From Flavobacteriales bacterium UBA6057 (GTDB lineage Bacteria; Bacteroidota; Bacteroidia; Flavobacteriales_G; Salibacteraceae): a stretch of 64,000 bases of DNA. Numbering within the stretch: position 1 is the stretch's first letter; each line of letters opens with the position of its first letter. The DNA is taken from positions 372,001-436,000 of the forward strand of contig DIYJ01000018.1 in assembly GCA_002428995.1 (NCBI GenBank). The letters run 5' to 3'. Positions 42,180 through 50,729 of this stretch are shown one piece after another. Under the pieces are notes generated by a model, which was given only the letters and a program-made list of their open reading frames with translations, did not search any database and was not told the DNA's origin. The translations under genes and the position numbers were made by a program.

Positions 42180-42292
42180 GGCCTCTGTTTTCAGTGGCTT
42201 ACAGCATGTGGAGGAAGGAACAAAAGAATACTGAACGGCCCATCTTTCTGTCAAAGAAACCGCCTGAAGACGAGCGTTACACCTGCTTTTGA

Positions 42293-43024
42293 CTACTCCA
42301 GTTCTGCAAACAGATCTACACCCTCGGCTACCTGATAGCTCTTCAGATCCTCAATGGAAATGGAAATTGGCCCTTCCTTTTGAGTAGCAATCATGGCTCC
42401 GGAAGGTAGCTCAACCCATTCATCCCAGCTGAATTCCAACCCTCCGATGGGAATGATTTTTACCCACAGTTGCCAGGCCTTTGGCAATCCCCCTTCATCC
42501 AATATCCACAGGTAGGAGTCGCCCGGAGTGTCGCCCCCGCTGAGGTAGGTGATGAGCAAGGCTTCATCCTGGTTTTCGAGGGTTACGGCTTCTAGTTTCA
42601 CTTCCCGATTGCCGGCCATTTGAGCCGGGGCGTTGAGCCAGAAGGCATCGTTGGTAAAGAACTGGCTTGCCTTTCTTACAAGATCAGGAGCTTCCACACG
42701 CTGACCGCTGGTGTATACGATGCCCTCATTGGTGTTGGGGTTGAGCAACACACGATGATCACCCCAGCTCACCTGCACCAAGTGCCGCTGTTTGTCCCAC
42801 ACATAGTGGTGCATGCCCTTGAAGGTCCACTCTACATAGCGCGTATGTTCCCAGGCTTCAAGGCCAATTGCCTCTTGCATTTTGGCAGCCAGGGCCTCGG
42901 CCTTTTGGCCTTCTTCGCCTTCGGGCAGTGGTTTATTGAACAGCAGGTAAATCACCCCAAAGCCCACCACGATCAGCAGCATCAATGCGAGCAGTCCTTT
43001 CAACAGTTTCTTAAGCAATTTCAT
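42293..43024 (-). CDS. Membrane-anchored hypothetical protein
   Basis: The 243-residue product has a basic start and a single N-terminal membrane segment (GLLALMLLIVVGFGVIYLLF), with the rest outside the cytoplasm. Short beta-strand patterns and several Trp residues (YVEWTFKGMHHYVW, LPKAWQLWVKIIP) suggest a lipocalin- or LolA-like beta fold. I recognise no family function. It is separate from the AraC operon by 113 bases. The gap 43025-43254 holds nothing recognisable. Confidence 0.6.
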   Translation of the reverse strand: MKLLKKLLKGLLALMLLIVVGFGVIYLLFNKPLPEGEEGQKAEALAAKMQEAIGLEAWEHTRYVEWTFKGMHHYVWDKQRHLVQVSWGDHRVLLNPNTNEGIVYTSGQRVEAPDLVRKASQFFTNDAFWLNAPAQMAGNREVKLEAVTLENQDEALLITYLSGGDTPGDSYLWILDEGGLPKAWQLWVKIIPIGGLEFSWDEWVELPSGAMIATQKEGPISISIEDLKSYQVAEGVDLFAELE

Positions 43025-43254
43025 TTCTTCACCATGTCAGCTACTGCAAGGTTACAGTAACTCCCGGTCCTGTGGATGTTCCTTCCAGTCACTGCATGAA
43101 AATCGATGCAGGCTTACGTCTGAAAGCCATGTGAGAAACGTTCCCTGTTGAGGCCCGTCAGCGGGACACTCCGTGAAAAGCAAACGATGGCCACACCGAT
43201 GCCCTGCAAGTCACGCAAGGCTGGGAAAACAAAAGCGTGCACCTGATGGTTGCC

Positions 43255-43590
43255 TCAAACCTCCTCCAACACAGACTGGCCTTTCGACCGGTCGCCTGAG
43301 GTCCATTCCCAGGTTTCGTGCAGTCGGATCTTTCCATTGGGCATCACCTCTGGTGTAGAGCGGCACATGCCAGTCATGATTTCCCCGCGAGTGTTCACCT
43401 GATGGTAGCGCATGTCAATGTTGCCCGCTTCGTCCACCAGGCCGATCAGGTGGCCTTTTATGATCTGTCCACCACGGTATTCTGAAGTCAGGATGCGGCC
43501 GTCTTGCCTGTACACAAATTCCGTCTCTTCTGAGGTTTCACTGTTTTCGGTATTCGAGACGGGGCGGAAACGCTTGTTGCTGTAGTTCAT
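43255..43590 (-). CDS. Small conserved beta-rich protein (often mislabelled N-acetylglutamate synthase)
   Basis: The 111-residue protein contains TEFVYRQDGRILTSEYRGG, KGHLIGLVDEAGNIDMRYH and LHETWEWTSGD, the pattern of a small conserved family in Bacteroidota and Firmicutes often listed as N-acetylglutamate synthase without acetyltransferase features. A short all-beta fold is likely. It overlaps the GNAT gene by 4 bases, so it is the last gene of the MarR-headed run. Function unknown. Confidence 0.65.
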   Translation of the reverse strand: MNYSNKRFRPVSNTENSETSEETEFVYRQDGRILTSEYRGGQIIKGHLIGLVDEAGNIDMRYHQVNTRGEIMTGMCRSTPEVMPNGKIRLHETWEWTSGDRSKGQSVLEEV

Positions 43591-44195
43591 GGTGCCGTAG
43601 GATTTGTGAATGCTTTAAAGTGAGTGTTTTTGACATCCTGCCATTCCTCCCGGATGATGCTGTAATACACCTCGTTTCGGCTCGTTCCTTCTGAATCGAT
43701 GTAGTTGCTTCGAAGGATGCCTTCTTTATGGGCTCCCAGTTTTTCGATGGCCCGTTGAGAGCGCAGATTCTCCTGATCGGTACAGATCTGAATGCGCCTG
43801 AATCCGATGGATTCGAATCCAAAACGGAGAAGCTCATACTTGCAAGCCTTGTTGAGGCCCGTTCCCTGAAAGTCGAGCCCATACCATGTCCAGCCGATCT
43901 CACACTTTTCTCTGGGCACATTGAGGAAGCCATACCTCGTGCTGCCAGCCACACGATTGGTGCGCTTATCGATGATGATGAAGGGGTAGCAAATGCCCTT
44001 CTCTTTGTCTCGGAGCGTGCTTTCAATGTAGCGATCAAAATCACCCTCCGATCGGATGAAGAGGCCCATGTATTTCCAGATCTCATCGTGAAAGATGATC
44101 TGTTTCAGTTCTTCGTTCCGGGCATCTTCAAAGGGAAGGAGCAAGGCTCGGTCGTTTTCAAGCCGGATAGGGGATTGTAGTAAATGTGACTGCAT
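43587..44195 (-). CDS. GNAT-family N-acetyltransferase (RimJ/RimL-like)
   Basis: Started at ATG 44195 the product has 202 residues; a GTG at 44219 is an alternative. The pattern VAGSTRYGFLNV, EIGWTWYGLDFQGTGLN (acetyl-CoA binding) and LRFGFESIGFRRIQICTDQENLRSQRAIEKLG (in parts) matches RimJ/RimL-type transferases, which acetylate protein N termini or small amines. It lies between the PPOX gene and the small beta protein on the same strand. Confidence 0.85.
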   Translation of the reverse strand: MQSHLLQSPIRLENDRALLLPFEDARNEELKQIIFHDEIWKYMGLFIRSEGDFDRYIESTLRDKEKGICYPFIIIDKRTNRVAGSTRYGFLNVPREKCEIGWTWYGLDFQGTGLNKACKYELLRFGFESIGFRRIQICTDQENLRSQRAIEKLGAHKEGILRSNYIDSEGTSRNEVYYSIIREEWQDVKNTHFKAFTNPTAP

Positions 44196-44221
44196 GCGAA
44201 TTATCAATGGGTTAAACACAT

Positions 44222-44674
44222 TTAGAGTTGATAAGCCTTTCTGGCACTTTCGATCTGTTGCGCCTCCGTGGTTTCAGGGAATAGAATGTAGCGGGGTGCA
44301 ATGATCGGTTTCACGCTTTCCACCGCGATTTTGGTGATCGTTTCAAAAGGATATTTCCCATGTGTCATGCGCAGGAACACGGCTTCCATGTCGGCAAAAT
44401 CGGCATGAGAAGCATCCACGATTTCGGCCTTGCCCTTGAGTTGATAGCCTTTCTGCACCAGGATGTCGATGAAGCTGAGGCAGACCTTCGGATTTGCTCG
44501 AATGTTCCGCACCGTTTGCGGGGAAGCGATGTTGGCGATAATGATGTGATGGTCACCGTAAGCATCGAAGATCTCTTTCGGAGACACGTTGGGGACGAGA
44601 TCGGTGGAGCAGGTGGCGAGCCAGCAGAGTACACTTTTCTCTATTGATTGTTGGATGTCGTTGTTCAATTCCAT
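44222..44674 (-). CDS. Pyridoxamine 5'-phosphate oxidase-family flavoprotein
   Basis: The 150-residue product has the split-barrel pattern of PPOX-like FMN proteins: VLCWLATCSTDLVPNVSPKE, HHIIIANIASPQTVRNIRANPKVCLSF and GYQLKGKAEIV. Members are oxidoreductases or flavin carriers; it is too short to be PdxH. It overlaps the VOC gene by 10 bases, indicating one operon. Confidence 0.82.
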   Translation of the reverse strand: MELNNDIQQSIEKSVLCWLATCSTDLVPNVSPKEIFDAYGDHHIIIANIASPQTVRNIRANPKVCLSFIDILVQKGYQLKGKAEIVDASHADFADMEAVFLRMTHGKYPFETITKIAVESVKPIIAPRYILFPETTEAQQIESARKAYQL

Positions 44675-45108
44675 GATTGCAGTTCTATGATGTTTCCTTC
44701 GGGATCGCGCGCATACACGAAGGTGAGTTCTCCCAGACCGGGCAATGCTTTGCGGCTTACTTCGCCCAAAGACTGTCCACCGTTTTGCAGCACTTGTTCA
44801 AGTACGGCATCTACCTCATCCACTTCAAAGGCCAGGTGTCCGAAGCCTCGTTGATTGGCTGGCACCGCGCCTTGAGGTTTGATTTCCTGGTATTGATAGA
44901 TTTCTAGTGTTGGGCCTTTCTCACCATGCCCTGGAAGCAAGAGATGCGCGCCTGATAGTTGAGCGTTGGTGAGCCCCGTTCCTTTGTCAAGCCACGTCCC
45001 GCTTTGCTGCCTAACGGGTGGAACGATCTTGCACTGGAAGACCGTGACATAGAATTCGACCAGCCTCTCCCAGTCTTTGCTGATGATGTTGGTGTGTTTG
45101 TACTTCAT
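44665..45108 (-). CDS. VOC-family (glyoxalase/dioxygenase-like) protein
   Basis: The 147-residue protein has two VOC beta-alpha-beta-beta-beta units: HTNIISKDWERLVEFYVTVFQC near the start and GFGHLAFEVDEVDAVLEQVLQNGG in the second half, with FVYARDPEGNIIELQ carrying the last metal-ligand Glu. The family includes glyoxalases, dioxygenases and antibiotic-binding proteins. It lies 9 bases from the cupin gene. Confidence 0.83.
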   Translation of the reverse strand: MKYKHTNIISKDWERLVEFYVTVFQCKIVPPVRQQSGTWLDKGTGLTNAQLSGAHLLLPGHGEKGPTLEIYQYQEIKPQGAVPANQRGFGHLAFEVDEVDAVLEQVLQNGGQSLGEVSRKALPGLGELTFVYARDPEGNIIELQSWN

Positions 45109-45117
45109 CTCTAGGCC

Positions 45118-45483
45118 TTAAAGGTTTTCTGGACGGTGCACGGTTCGCTCGTTTTCTACATTGCCTGTGTTGAGTGTAGAAGCGGGTTCAAAAAGCATCA
45201 CGTGCACTTCTTCGGGGGCGTAGGGTTTGTGGGCCACACCTTTGGGAATGACCACACATTCTCCAGCCTTGAGATGCAGCGTTTGGTCTTCCAGTTCGAT
45301 GAACAGCTCACCGGCAACTACGTAAAACAGCTCGTCTTCGTGCTCGTGGTGATGCATCATAAAATCGCCCTTGAACTTGGCGAGCTTCACGTGTTGTTGG
45401 TTCAGCTCCGCGATGATCTTGGGTGACCAGTATTCCTGGAAGGTGCTCAGTTTTTCAGTAAGGTTGATGCTTTGGATCGCCAT
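45118..45483 (-). CDS. Cupin-domain protein
   Basis: The 121-residue protein has a single cupin: KGDFMMHHHEHEDELFYVVAGE with the metal-ligand cluster HHHEHE followed by E, and CVVIPKGVAHKPYAPEEVHVM with the last His. Cupins of this size act as dioxygenases, isomerases or sensors. It sits directly downstream of the MarR gene (34 bases) and upstream of VOC and PPOX genes. Confidence 0.85.
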   Translation of the reverse strand: MAIQSINLTEKLSTFQEYWSPKIIAELNQQHVKLAKFKGDFMMHHHEHEDELFYVVAGELFIELEDQTLHLKAGECVVIPKGVAHKPYAPEEVHVMLFEPASTLNTGNVENERTVHRPENL

Positions 45484-45517
45484 GTGCTTTTCTTTTTGGG
45501 ATTAGAGGATATTGGAA

Positions 45518-46018
45518 TCACGATTGCTCGTTGTTGAGCTGTTGCGCAATGCGTTCGCCAAACGAGCCTTTTTCCAGGTTGTTTTCCAGGATTTCGAGGT
45601 GTTTCATGAGCTCGGTGTCTCGGTTGAGGAGCTCGTACATGACTTCCTTGCCGACCTCTGATATTTTGTTGAACAGGGGCAATTTTTCCTCTGCCTTGCT
45701 GGTAAGCCTGAAGATCGTTTTGCGCTTGTCGATGTCATCCTTCTGACGCTCCAGGTAACCCTTGGCCACCATCTTATTGGTCATGGTGATGACGGACTGA
45801 TGAGTGAACCTGAGCCGCGCAGCAATTTCCATGACGGATACTTGTGGCTGCTCTTCCACCATTCTTAGAACGAGGAACCAGTTTGGTTCAGTATCGATGC
45901 CCATGTCGCGGTACATCGCCCGCAGGCTGTGGGACATATGATCGCTGATGCGCTTGAGCCGGGTGTCCAGATGCGCATAGCTAAACTGCTTCACAAAGTC
46001 GGTATTGCTGGTTGACAT
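45518..46018 (-). CDS. MarR-family transcriptional regulator
   Basis: The 166-residue product has the MarR winged helix: PQVSVMEIAARLRFTHQSVITMTNKMVAKG (in parts, the recognition helix) and YLERQKDDIDKRKTIFRLT, the wing with the conserved D-x-R. It heads a run of five genes (cupin, VOC, PPOX, GNAT, small beta protein) and two palindromes lie just upstream, so it probably regulates this operon, including itself. Confidence 0.85.
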   Translation of the reverse strand: MSTSNTDFVKQFSYAHLDTRLKRISDHMSHSLRAMYRDMGIDTEPNWFLVLRMVEEQPQVSVMEIAARLRFTHQSVITMTNKMVAKGYLERQKDDIDKRKTIFRLTSKAEEKLPLFNKISEVGKEVMYELLNRDTELMKHLEILENNLEKGSFGERIAQQLNNEQS

Positions 46019-46039
46019 GGTGTGAAAGTAATGATTTGT

Positions 46040-46076
46040 GCAGTTAACTGCGTAAAAGAGTTTGGAAAACTCTTTT
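46040..46076. promoter_or_regulatory. Two adjacent palindromes upstream of marR, likely operator region
   Basis: GCAGTTAACTGC (46040-46051) is a perfect 12-base palindrome, 22 bases before the MarR start. AAAAGAGTTT-GGA-AAACTCTTTT (46054-46076) is a perfect inverted repeat next to it. The first suits a MarR dimer site; the second could be an operator or a terminator for the upstream leftward gene. Confidence 0.55.
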
Positions 46077-46077
46077 A

Positions 46078-46111
46078 GATCAAGGATGAGAGATCAAGGA
46101 TCAAGGTGGGG
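46078..46111. repeat. GATCAAAG-type repeat, copy 4
   Basis: GATCAAGGATGAGAGATC then AAGGATCAAGGTGGGG, beyond the stop of the minus-strand gene at 46139; shares the end GATCAA-GTGGG with copy 1. Confidence 0.45.
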
Positions 46112-46138
46112 TGGTGTTTGGTGGGGCCAGAGTCCTTT

Positions 46139-46987
46139 TTAGCCTGCCTTGTATGCTTTGATCAGCTCCAGGGCCGATGGATGGGGTTTGCCGGTAGCTG
46201 CTTTGAAGTCCGAAGGGAGATCATACACCCCGCGTGCGATGCCGTGGTAAATGCCGGCAATGACATTTCCCAGGAAGTCGCCCAGTTCTTCCTTTCGCTC
46301 GTTGGCGTACTCATCTACTGACACTGCTGCGTATTTCAGGTTTGTGCCGTAGACTTCGTTCATGAGCGCAGCCAGTTCTGCCTGACTGATCGGCTCACCC
46401 AGAAGGTTATAGGTATTGCCGTTGTGCTTGTCGTTCAGCAGCAGTTGGGAATAGGCCACGCCAAGCGCTTGCCGGCTTGTGTAGCCACACTTTCCGTTTC
46501 CCGCGCAGTTGCGGATTTCACCGTCTTTCACATAGGTATCGATGTATTCCAGGTCCGGGTCAATGTAAATGCCGTTTCTCCCGATCACCCAATCGAGTCC
46601 GGAAGCTTTGATGTCAGCCTCCGTTTGGCGGTTGCTGTTCACAATCGGGCTGAAAGCCGTGTCTGCTTCTGGTCCAACGATGCTGGTGTACACGATTTTA
46701 TGGACGCCATTTTGTTTGGCGGCCTCTATCACATTTCGGTGCTGTCCGATGCGCTTCTCCGGCTGATCATTGCCCGATATCAGAAGCACCCGGTCAACGC
46801 CTTCGAAGGCTGCGTTTAGCGTTTCGCGGTCTTTATAGTCACCCTTTCGAACTTCGATTCCCAAGTGTGCGGCATTGTCAGGGGTTCTTGCGATGCCAAT
46901 GATTTGGTCTGCACCGATTTCACGGATCAGTTCTTTGACTACCGAAGTTCCAAGCTGTCCGCTGGCGGCTGTAATGGCAATTTTCAT
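46139..46987 (-). CDS. NmrA-like NAD(P)-binding atypical SDR
   Basis: From ATG 46987 the product has 282 residues, opening KIAITAASGQLGTSVVKEL, a dinucleotide-binding motif typical of NmrA/QorB-like atypical short-chain reductases, with VLLISGNDQPEKRIGQH and VYTSIVG further on. The usual YxxxK active site is not obvious, as expected for the NmrA group. It may be a redox-sensing or quinone-reducing protein. A longer frame to 47098 overlaps the cytochrome gene and is rejected. Confidence 0.85.
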   Translation of the reverse strand: MKIAITAASGQLGTSVVKELIREIGADQIIGIARTPDNAAHLGIEVRKGDYKDRETLNAAFEGVDRVLLISGNDQPEKRIGQHRNVIEAAKQNGVHKIVYTSIVGPEADTAFSPIVNSNRQTEADIKASGLDWVIGRNGIYIDPDLEYIDTYVKDGEIRNCAGNGKCGYTSRQALGVAYSQLLLNDKHNGNTYNLLGEPISQAELAALMNEVYGTNLKYAAVSVDEYANERKEELGDFLGNVIAGIYHGIARGVYDLPSDFKAATGKPHPSALELIKAYKAG

Positions 46988-47037
46988 GTTTGGTGTGTTG
47001 ATGATTCCAGCGCTCAATGATAGGATGATTTGAAGGG

Positions 47038-47448
47038 TTATTCTACGACCAAGGTTACTTCCTGCACCGTCACCATCTCCTCCGAGGCATTGCCCCACGC
47101 ATTTAAAATGTAGTTCATCACATCCGCTACTTCCTCGTCTGTCAGGCCTGGGGCGGCCATCCGGCCATTGTAGGTCGCACCGTTAACGGTGATTTCGCCT
47201 TCCTGGCCGTATTTCACTGCCCGGATGCTGGCTGTGCGATTTTCCAGCAGGTAATCCGAGCCTGCGAGTGGAGGAAAGCTGCCGGGTACACCCTCGCCCG
47301 AGGGCAAGTGGCAGTTCATGCAAAGCTCTTCGTAAAGGCTGCTGCCGCGTGCCATGCTTTCTTCCAGTTCCTTACCCTTGCCACATGCACTCGCAAGCAG
47401 AAAGAGCGAAGTAGCTAGCAAGAGGGTAGTGGTGACAAGTGATTTCAT
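47038..47448 (-). CDS. Cytochrome c lipoprotein
   Basis: The 136-residue product has a lipoprotein signal (LLASAC) and one haem c site, CMNCH, in the class I cytochrome pattern (YEELCMNCHLPSGEGVPGSFPPLAGSDYL, in parts); the distal Met is probably in GRMAAPGLTDEE. It should be an anchored electron carrier. ATG overlaps the stop of the sugar dehydrogenase gene by 4 bases, making it the likely electron acceptor of that enzyme. Confidence 0.87.
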   Translation of the reverse strand: MKSLVTTTLLLATSLFLLASACGKGKELEESMARGSSLYEELCMNCHLPSGEGVPGSFPPLAGSDYLLENRTASIRAVKYGQEGEITVNGATYNGRMAAPGLTDEEVADVMNYILNAWGNASEEMVTVQEVTLVVE

Positions 47449-48578
47449 GGCTTGGGTATGATTTTCAGAATGCCCTTTCCTTCCACAGCAACGTAGAGGT
47501 AGCCGTCCGGTCCCTGGCGCACGTTTCGCATACGACCTACATCGGGCAGGAGTTTTTCTCTCCGTGTCACCTGACCGTCTTCGATCACCACGCGCTCGAG
47601 GTAGCTAAATACCAGAGAGCCGACCATCAGGTTGCCCTTCCAGTCAGGGTAGCGGTCGGAGGTCACGAAGGTCATTCCGCTGGGGGCAATGGATGGTACC
47701 CAATAGTAAAACGGTTGCTCCATGCCGGGCAGAGCGGTGTCGTCCGTGATTTTGGTACCGCTGTAGTTGATGCCGTAGGTGATCTCGGGCCAGCCATAGT
47801 TGTTTCCGGGCTCGATGATGTTGATTTCATCGCCACCACGCGGGCCGTGTTCATGGATCCAGATTTTCCCCGTCTCCGGGTGCAGCGTCATGCCTTGTGG
47901 ATTACGATGACCGTAGCTATAAATCGCTTCAATCACACCGCGCTGACCATAAAAAGGATTATCACTGGGAATGCTGCCATCATCGTGAAGCCGATAGATT
48001 TTACCTCCGTCCCGCTTGATGTCCTGCGGGTTGACATCCCGCTGGTAGCGATCGCCCACGGAAAAGTAGAGGTAGCCATCGTTGTCAAATTCGATGCGTG
48101 AGCCAAAGTGAACTCCTTTGGCAGTGTTGGGTGTGGCCTTGTAAATGACTTCCTGGTCGATGAGTTGTATGCCACTCAGCTTTGCCCGCATGATGGCCGT
48201 ATTGCCACCTGATCCACCTTCTACGGAGGAGTAGGAGAGGTAGATCCACCCGTTTTGTGCATAATCGGGATGCAGTTCAATATCGAGCAAGCCACCCTGA
48301 CCGCGCGCATACACCTTGGGCACACCAGCGATTTCTGTTTTCTGACCATCTTTTGAATGAATGAGTCTTCCATCCCGCTCAGTGATGAGCATGCTGCCAT
48401 CGGGCAAAAACACCATGCCCCATGGAATGTCGAGATCGGGCACCACTGTTTCTGTGGTGTAGCTTTCTTGTGAAGGTGTGATGAGCGCAGGCGGATGTTC
48501 CTCCTGGGCGCAGGCAAGCATTACCGTGAGCGACAGCAGGAAGACGATTTGTAGTTTACTGAGCGAAGGATGTACCAT
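47445..48578 (-). CDS. PQQ-dependent sugar (aldose) dehydrogenase, lipoprotein
   Basis: From ATG 48578 the product has 377 residues with a lipoprotein signal (TVMLAC). The beta-propeller motifs of soluble glucose dehydrogenase-type enzymes are present: DIPWGMVFLPDGSMLITERDGRL (in parts), GQGGLLDIELHPDY, HFGSRIEFDNDGYLYFSVGDR (in parts), YGHRNPQGMTLHPETG, IWIHEHGPRGGDEIN and YGWPEIT. The conserved catalytic His and PQQ/Ca ligands fall in these segments. It would oxidise aldoses in the periplasm or outside and pass electrons to the coupled cytochrome c. PQQ synthesis genes are not in the window. Confidence 0.88.
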   Translation of the reverse strand: MVHPSLSKLQIVFLLSLTVMLACAQEEHPPALITPSQESYTTETVVPDLDIPWGMVFLPDGSMLITERDGRLIHSKDGQKTEIAGVPKVYARGQGGLLDIELHPDYAQNGWIYLSYSSVEGGSGGNTAIMRAKLSGIQLIDQEVIYKATPNTAKGVHFGSRIEFDNDGYLYFSVGDRYQRDVNPQDIKRDGGKIYRLHDDGSIPSDNPFYGQRGVIEAIYSYGHRNPQGMTLHPETGKIWIHEHGPRGGDEINIIEPGNNYGWPEITYGINYSGTKITDDTALPGMEQPFYYWVPSIAPSGMTFVTSDRYPDWKGNLMVGSLVFSYLERVVIEDGQVTRREKLLPDVGRMRNVRQGPDGYLYVAVEGKGILKIIPKP

Positions 48579-48689
48579 GGCATAGTCGTGATGGGACACT
48601 TTCTCCCTGAACGGAAACAAGTGCCTTATTTCTGAACGGGAAGGAAGCGGGAAAAAAGCACATTTCAAAGCCTTTTTAGGCTTTATGCA

Positions 48690-49331
48690 TCAAGGCTTCA
48701 CCGCATCCAGAATGAGACTCGTGTAATGCGGTTTTCCATCGCTGTTTCGATGATCAAAGCGGATGGAACGGTTGATCTTACCTGTGGTTTCGTCCCATTC
48801 GTTGAACTGGAAGCGCTTGTCCTTGTCAAAGTATTCAAGCAACCTGGTTTTGAATCCGGCCTTTTCAAATACCTCGCTGAAGGTCTTGTAGTTGTAGAGC
48901 ACTTTATGGTCATCGGCTCCGGCTCCACTGCCTCCGGGCTTCACATAATCGATGTATGCCTGATCTTCGTGAAATCCATCCGGCACAGCTACTCGGAGGT
49001 AGCCACCCTTTTTCATGAATTGAAAGCAGGTTTGGGCTGCGATAACTCCTTCTTCGGCTGTCAGGTGTTCCCACACATGCTCGGCTAGCATGCGATCGAT
49101 TTCGCTTTCCTTGAAAAACTGCTTCCAGTCATTTTCGTTCAGCAGGTTGAGCAGGTGTTCCTCGCTGGGAATCCAGCCATCTTCGAACTTGCCGGAGCTT
49201 CCGATCACGATGTTCAACGGCAGGCCAGCCTCTTTGAACTTTGTGACTTCCCCCTTAAACCAAGCCTTTTTTTGCTTGGCGACCTTGTTGTCTTGATAGG
49301 CATGATAAAGGGAACGCAGACGGGCTTTCAT
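48690..49331 (-). CDS. SAM-dependent methyltransferase-like protein
   Basis: The 213-residue protein has a Rossmann-like pattern: NIVIGSSGKFEDGWIPSE in place of the standard glycine loop, then AEHVWEHLTAEEG and GGYLRVAVPDGFH, as in type 11 methyltransferases that act on carbohydrates or small molecules. The first motif is modified, which is common in this predicted subfamily. It stands alone on the minus strand. Substrate unknown. Confidence 0.7.
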   Translation of the reverse strand: MKARLRSLYHAYQDNKVAKQKKAWFKGEVTKFKEAGLPLNIVIGSSGKFEDGWIPSEEHLLNLLNENDWKQFFKESEIDRMLAEHVWEHLTAEEGVIAAQTCFQFMKKGGYLRVAVPDGFHEDQAYIDYVKPGGSGAGADDHKVLYNYKTFSEVFEKAGFKTRLLEYFDKDKRFQFNEWDETTGKINRSIRFDHRNSDGKPHYTSLILDAVKP

Positions 49332-49361
49332 AATCGGGTTTTAGGCGCGGGGTTTGTCTTA

Positions 49362-49481
49362 TCAGAAGCGCTCAAATGTATCTATAATCACATCGTTTAG
49401 CACCTGTGCTTTGTAAGCTCTTTCATCGTGCGAATTCGAGAAGTTGGCTCCGATTTTCTTAAAGCTTGTTCCCTTTCTCAT
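49362..49481 (-). CDS. Possible 39-residue small protein
   Basis: In the gap 49332-49679 a short minus-strand frame begins MRKGTSFKKIGANFSNSHDE and ends 30 bases before the methyltransferase start. Basic and polar, no family recognised. It could be a small gene, a leader or chance. I see nothing else in that gap apart from an unremarkable A/T-rich stretch. Confidence 0.28.
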   Translation of the reverse strand: MRKGTSFKKIGANFSNSHDERAYKAQVLNDVIIDTFERF

Positions 49482-49679
49482 GTTTTGACGCACATCAAAG
49501 AAGTACAGTATTCCTTTCGGTACTTACGAGAAGTAATGCTTGTTCATAAATGAAGTAGCTTCCTGTTGAGGTGCTTATGAGAGCCAACAGACTAGTGAAT
49601 ATTCGTGCAGTCTATCTACAAGCAACCAGAATGCCACGAAGTGAATCAGGGTATTCACTCAACTGGAATGAGCTTGCGG

Positions 49680-50207
49680 CTAGCGCTCAGAAATAATCTT
49701 CCTGAAGGTGAGACTTATGCGGCCTTCTTCGGTGTCAGACTCAGGAATAGCATGTTGCCATTCATCCTGAGTTTGTGGATTCATGAAGAGCAGCGAGCCC
49801 GATTCAAGCAGGTAATCCACCTTGTTTTCCTTGTTCGCAATTTCTCGGAACTTCAATATTCGTGAAGCTCCGAGCGAAATGATGGCAACTCCGGTGCCTG
49901 GTTCAAGGATGTCGGTTTGATCTGCATGCCAGCCCATGGTTGAGCTGCCGTTTTCATAGTAATTCACCAAGCAATTATTGGGACGATAGCCCAGTGAAGC
50001 CTCAAGAATGTCCATCACCTCGTGCAGCTCTGTCAAAAAGCGCTGATAGGGATAGCTGATCTGGCTGTAGTTGTAGGCCACTCCATAGCTTGCCGTTTTG
50101 CGCGCCTGCATGCGTGTATCCCAGTGAATGCGATGCTTCAACAACGCAAAAAGTGTTTCCGAATAAGGGATGAAGTCGGGGAGGTGGGTGATGCCTGCGA
50201 TAGCCAT
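49680..50207 (-). CDS. alkB: AlkB-like 2-oxoglutarate/Fe(II)-dependent dioxygenase
   Basis: The 175-residue product has the dioxygenase metal site GWHADQ (His94, Asp96) and a distal His152 in WQHAIP, with RISLTFRK carrying the 2-oxoglutarate-binding Arg163 and the family-specific Arg169. YSQISYPYQRF and NCLVNYYENG are the AlkB substrate-lid features. It should repair alkylated bases in DNA or RNA by oxidative demethylation. It is shorter than E. coli AlkB but similar to the ALKBH2/3-like bacterial type. Confidence 0.88.
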   Translation of the reverse strand: MAIAGITHLPDFIPYSETLFALLKHRIHWDTRMQARKTASYGVAYNYSQISYPYQRFLTELHEVMDILEASLGYRPNNCLVNYYENGSSTMGWHADQTDILEPGTGVAIISLGASRILKFREIANKENKVDYLLESGSLLFMNPQTQDEWQHAIPESDTEEGRISLTFRKIISER

Positions 50208-50264
50208 TCCTGGGATTTGTTATCCTGCAAAGAACAGGTTTTCGAGGCATACCCTGATCGTACT

Positions 50265-50729
50265 TTATGCAGTCGCGTGCATGGTCTTTTGAAATCCCAG
50301 TACCGCGTATACGGCTCCCACCAGTGCCAATGCAATGCGCACCCAGTGCAGTATGATCCACCATTGGAGTCTGCTCGCTGCTTCTTCCACAGAGTAGCTC
50401 AATTCCATAAATCCAAAGTTGGTGGGTAGGTGGAAGGTCATCGAAATAGTCAACGACACCAGGGTAGCATACAAAGCCATGCGCCAGTGTTTGCGTGCCG
50501 CTGCGCTTCCATGTTTCTTTACCAGGATGATGATCAGTGCAATGAATCCAGGAAGAAGGGTGATAAACAGGGTTGGCAGGAGCAGCAAAAAGGCTTCTCC
50601 AAAACCCGTCATAAAGGCCGTGATGTCCATGCGGGTCCAGGCCACAGCATGTGTCATTCCTATGTTAATCAGGTTGCCGAGATAGGTAGTTAATCCAAGC
50701 AGAGCAATGATTTCAGCAAATCGTTTCAT
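50265..50729 (-). CDS. Four-helix integral membrane protein (DUF1772-like)
   Basis: The 154-residue protein has four hydrophobic segments (for example FLLLLPTLFITLLPGFIALIIIL, in parts, and RIALALVGAVYAVLGF). The combination HLPTNFGF and LQWWIILHWVRIALAL resembles DUF1772/anthrone-oxygenase-like membrane proteins. Activity unknown. It lies between AlkB and the sigma factor gene on the same strand, 77 bases from the latter. Confidence 0.65.
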   Translation of the reverse strand: MKRFAEIIALLGLTTYLGNLINIGMTHAVAWTRMDITAFMTGFGEAFLLLLPTLFITLLPGFIALIIILVKKHGSAAARKHWRMALYATLVSLTISMTFHLPTNFGFMELSYSVEEAASRLQWWIILHWVRIALALVGAVYAVLGFQKTMHATA

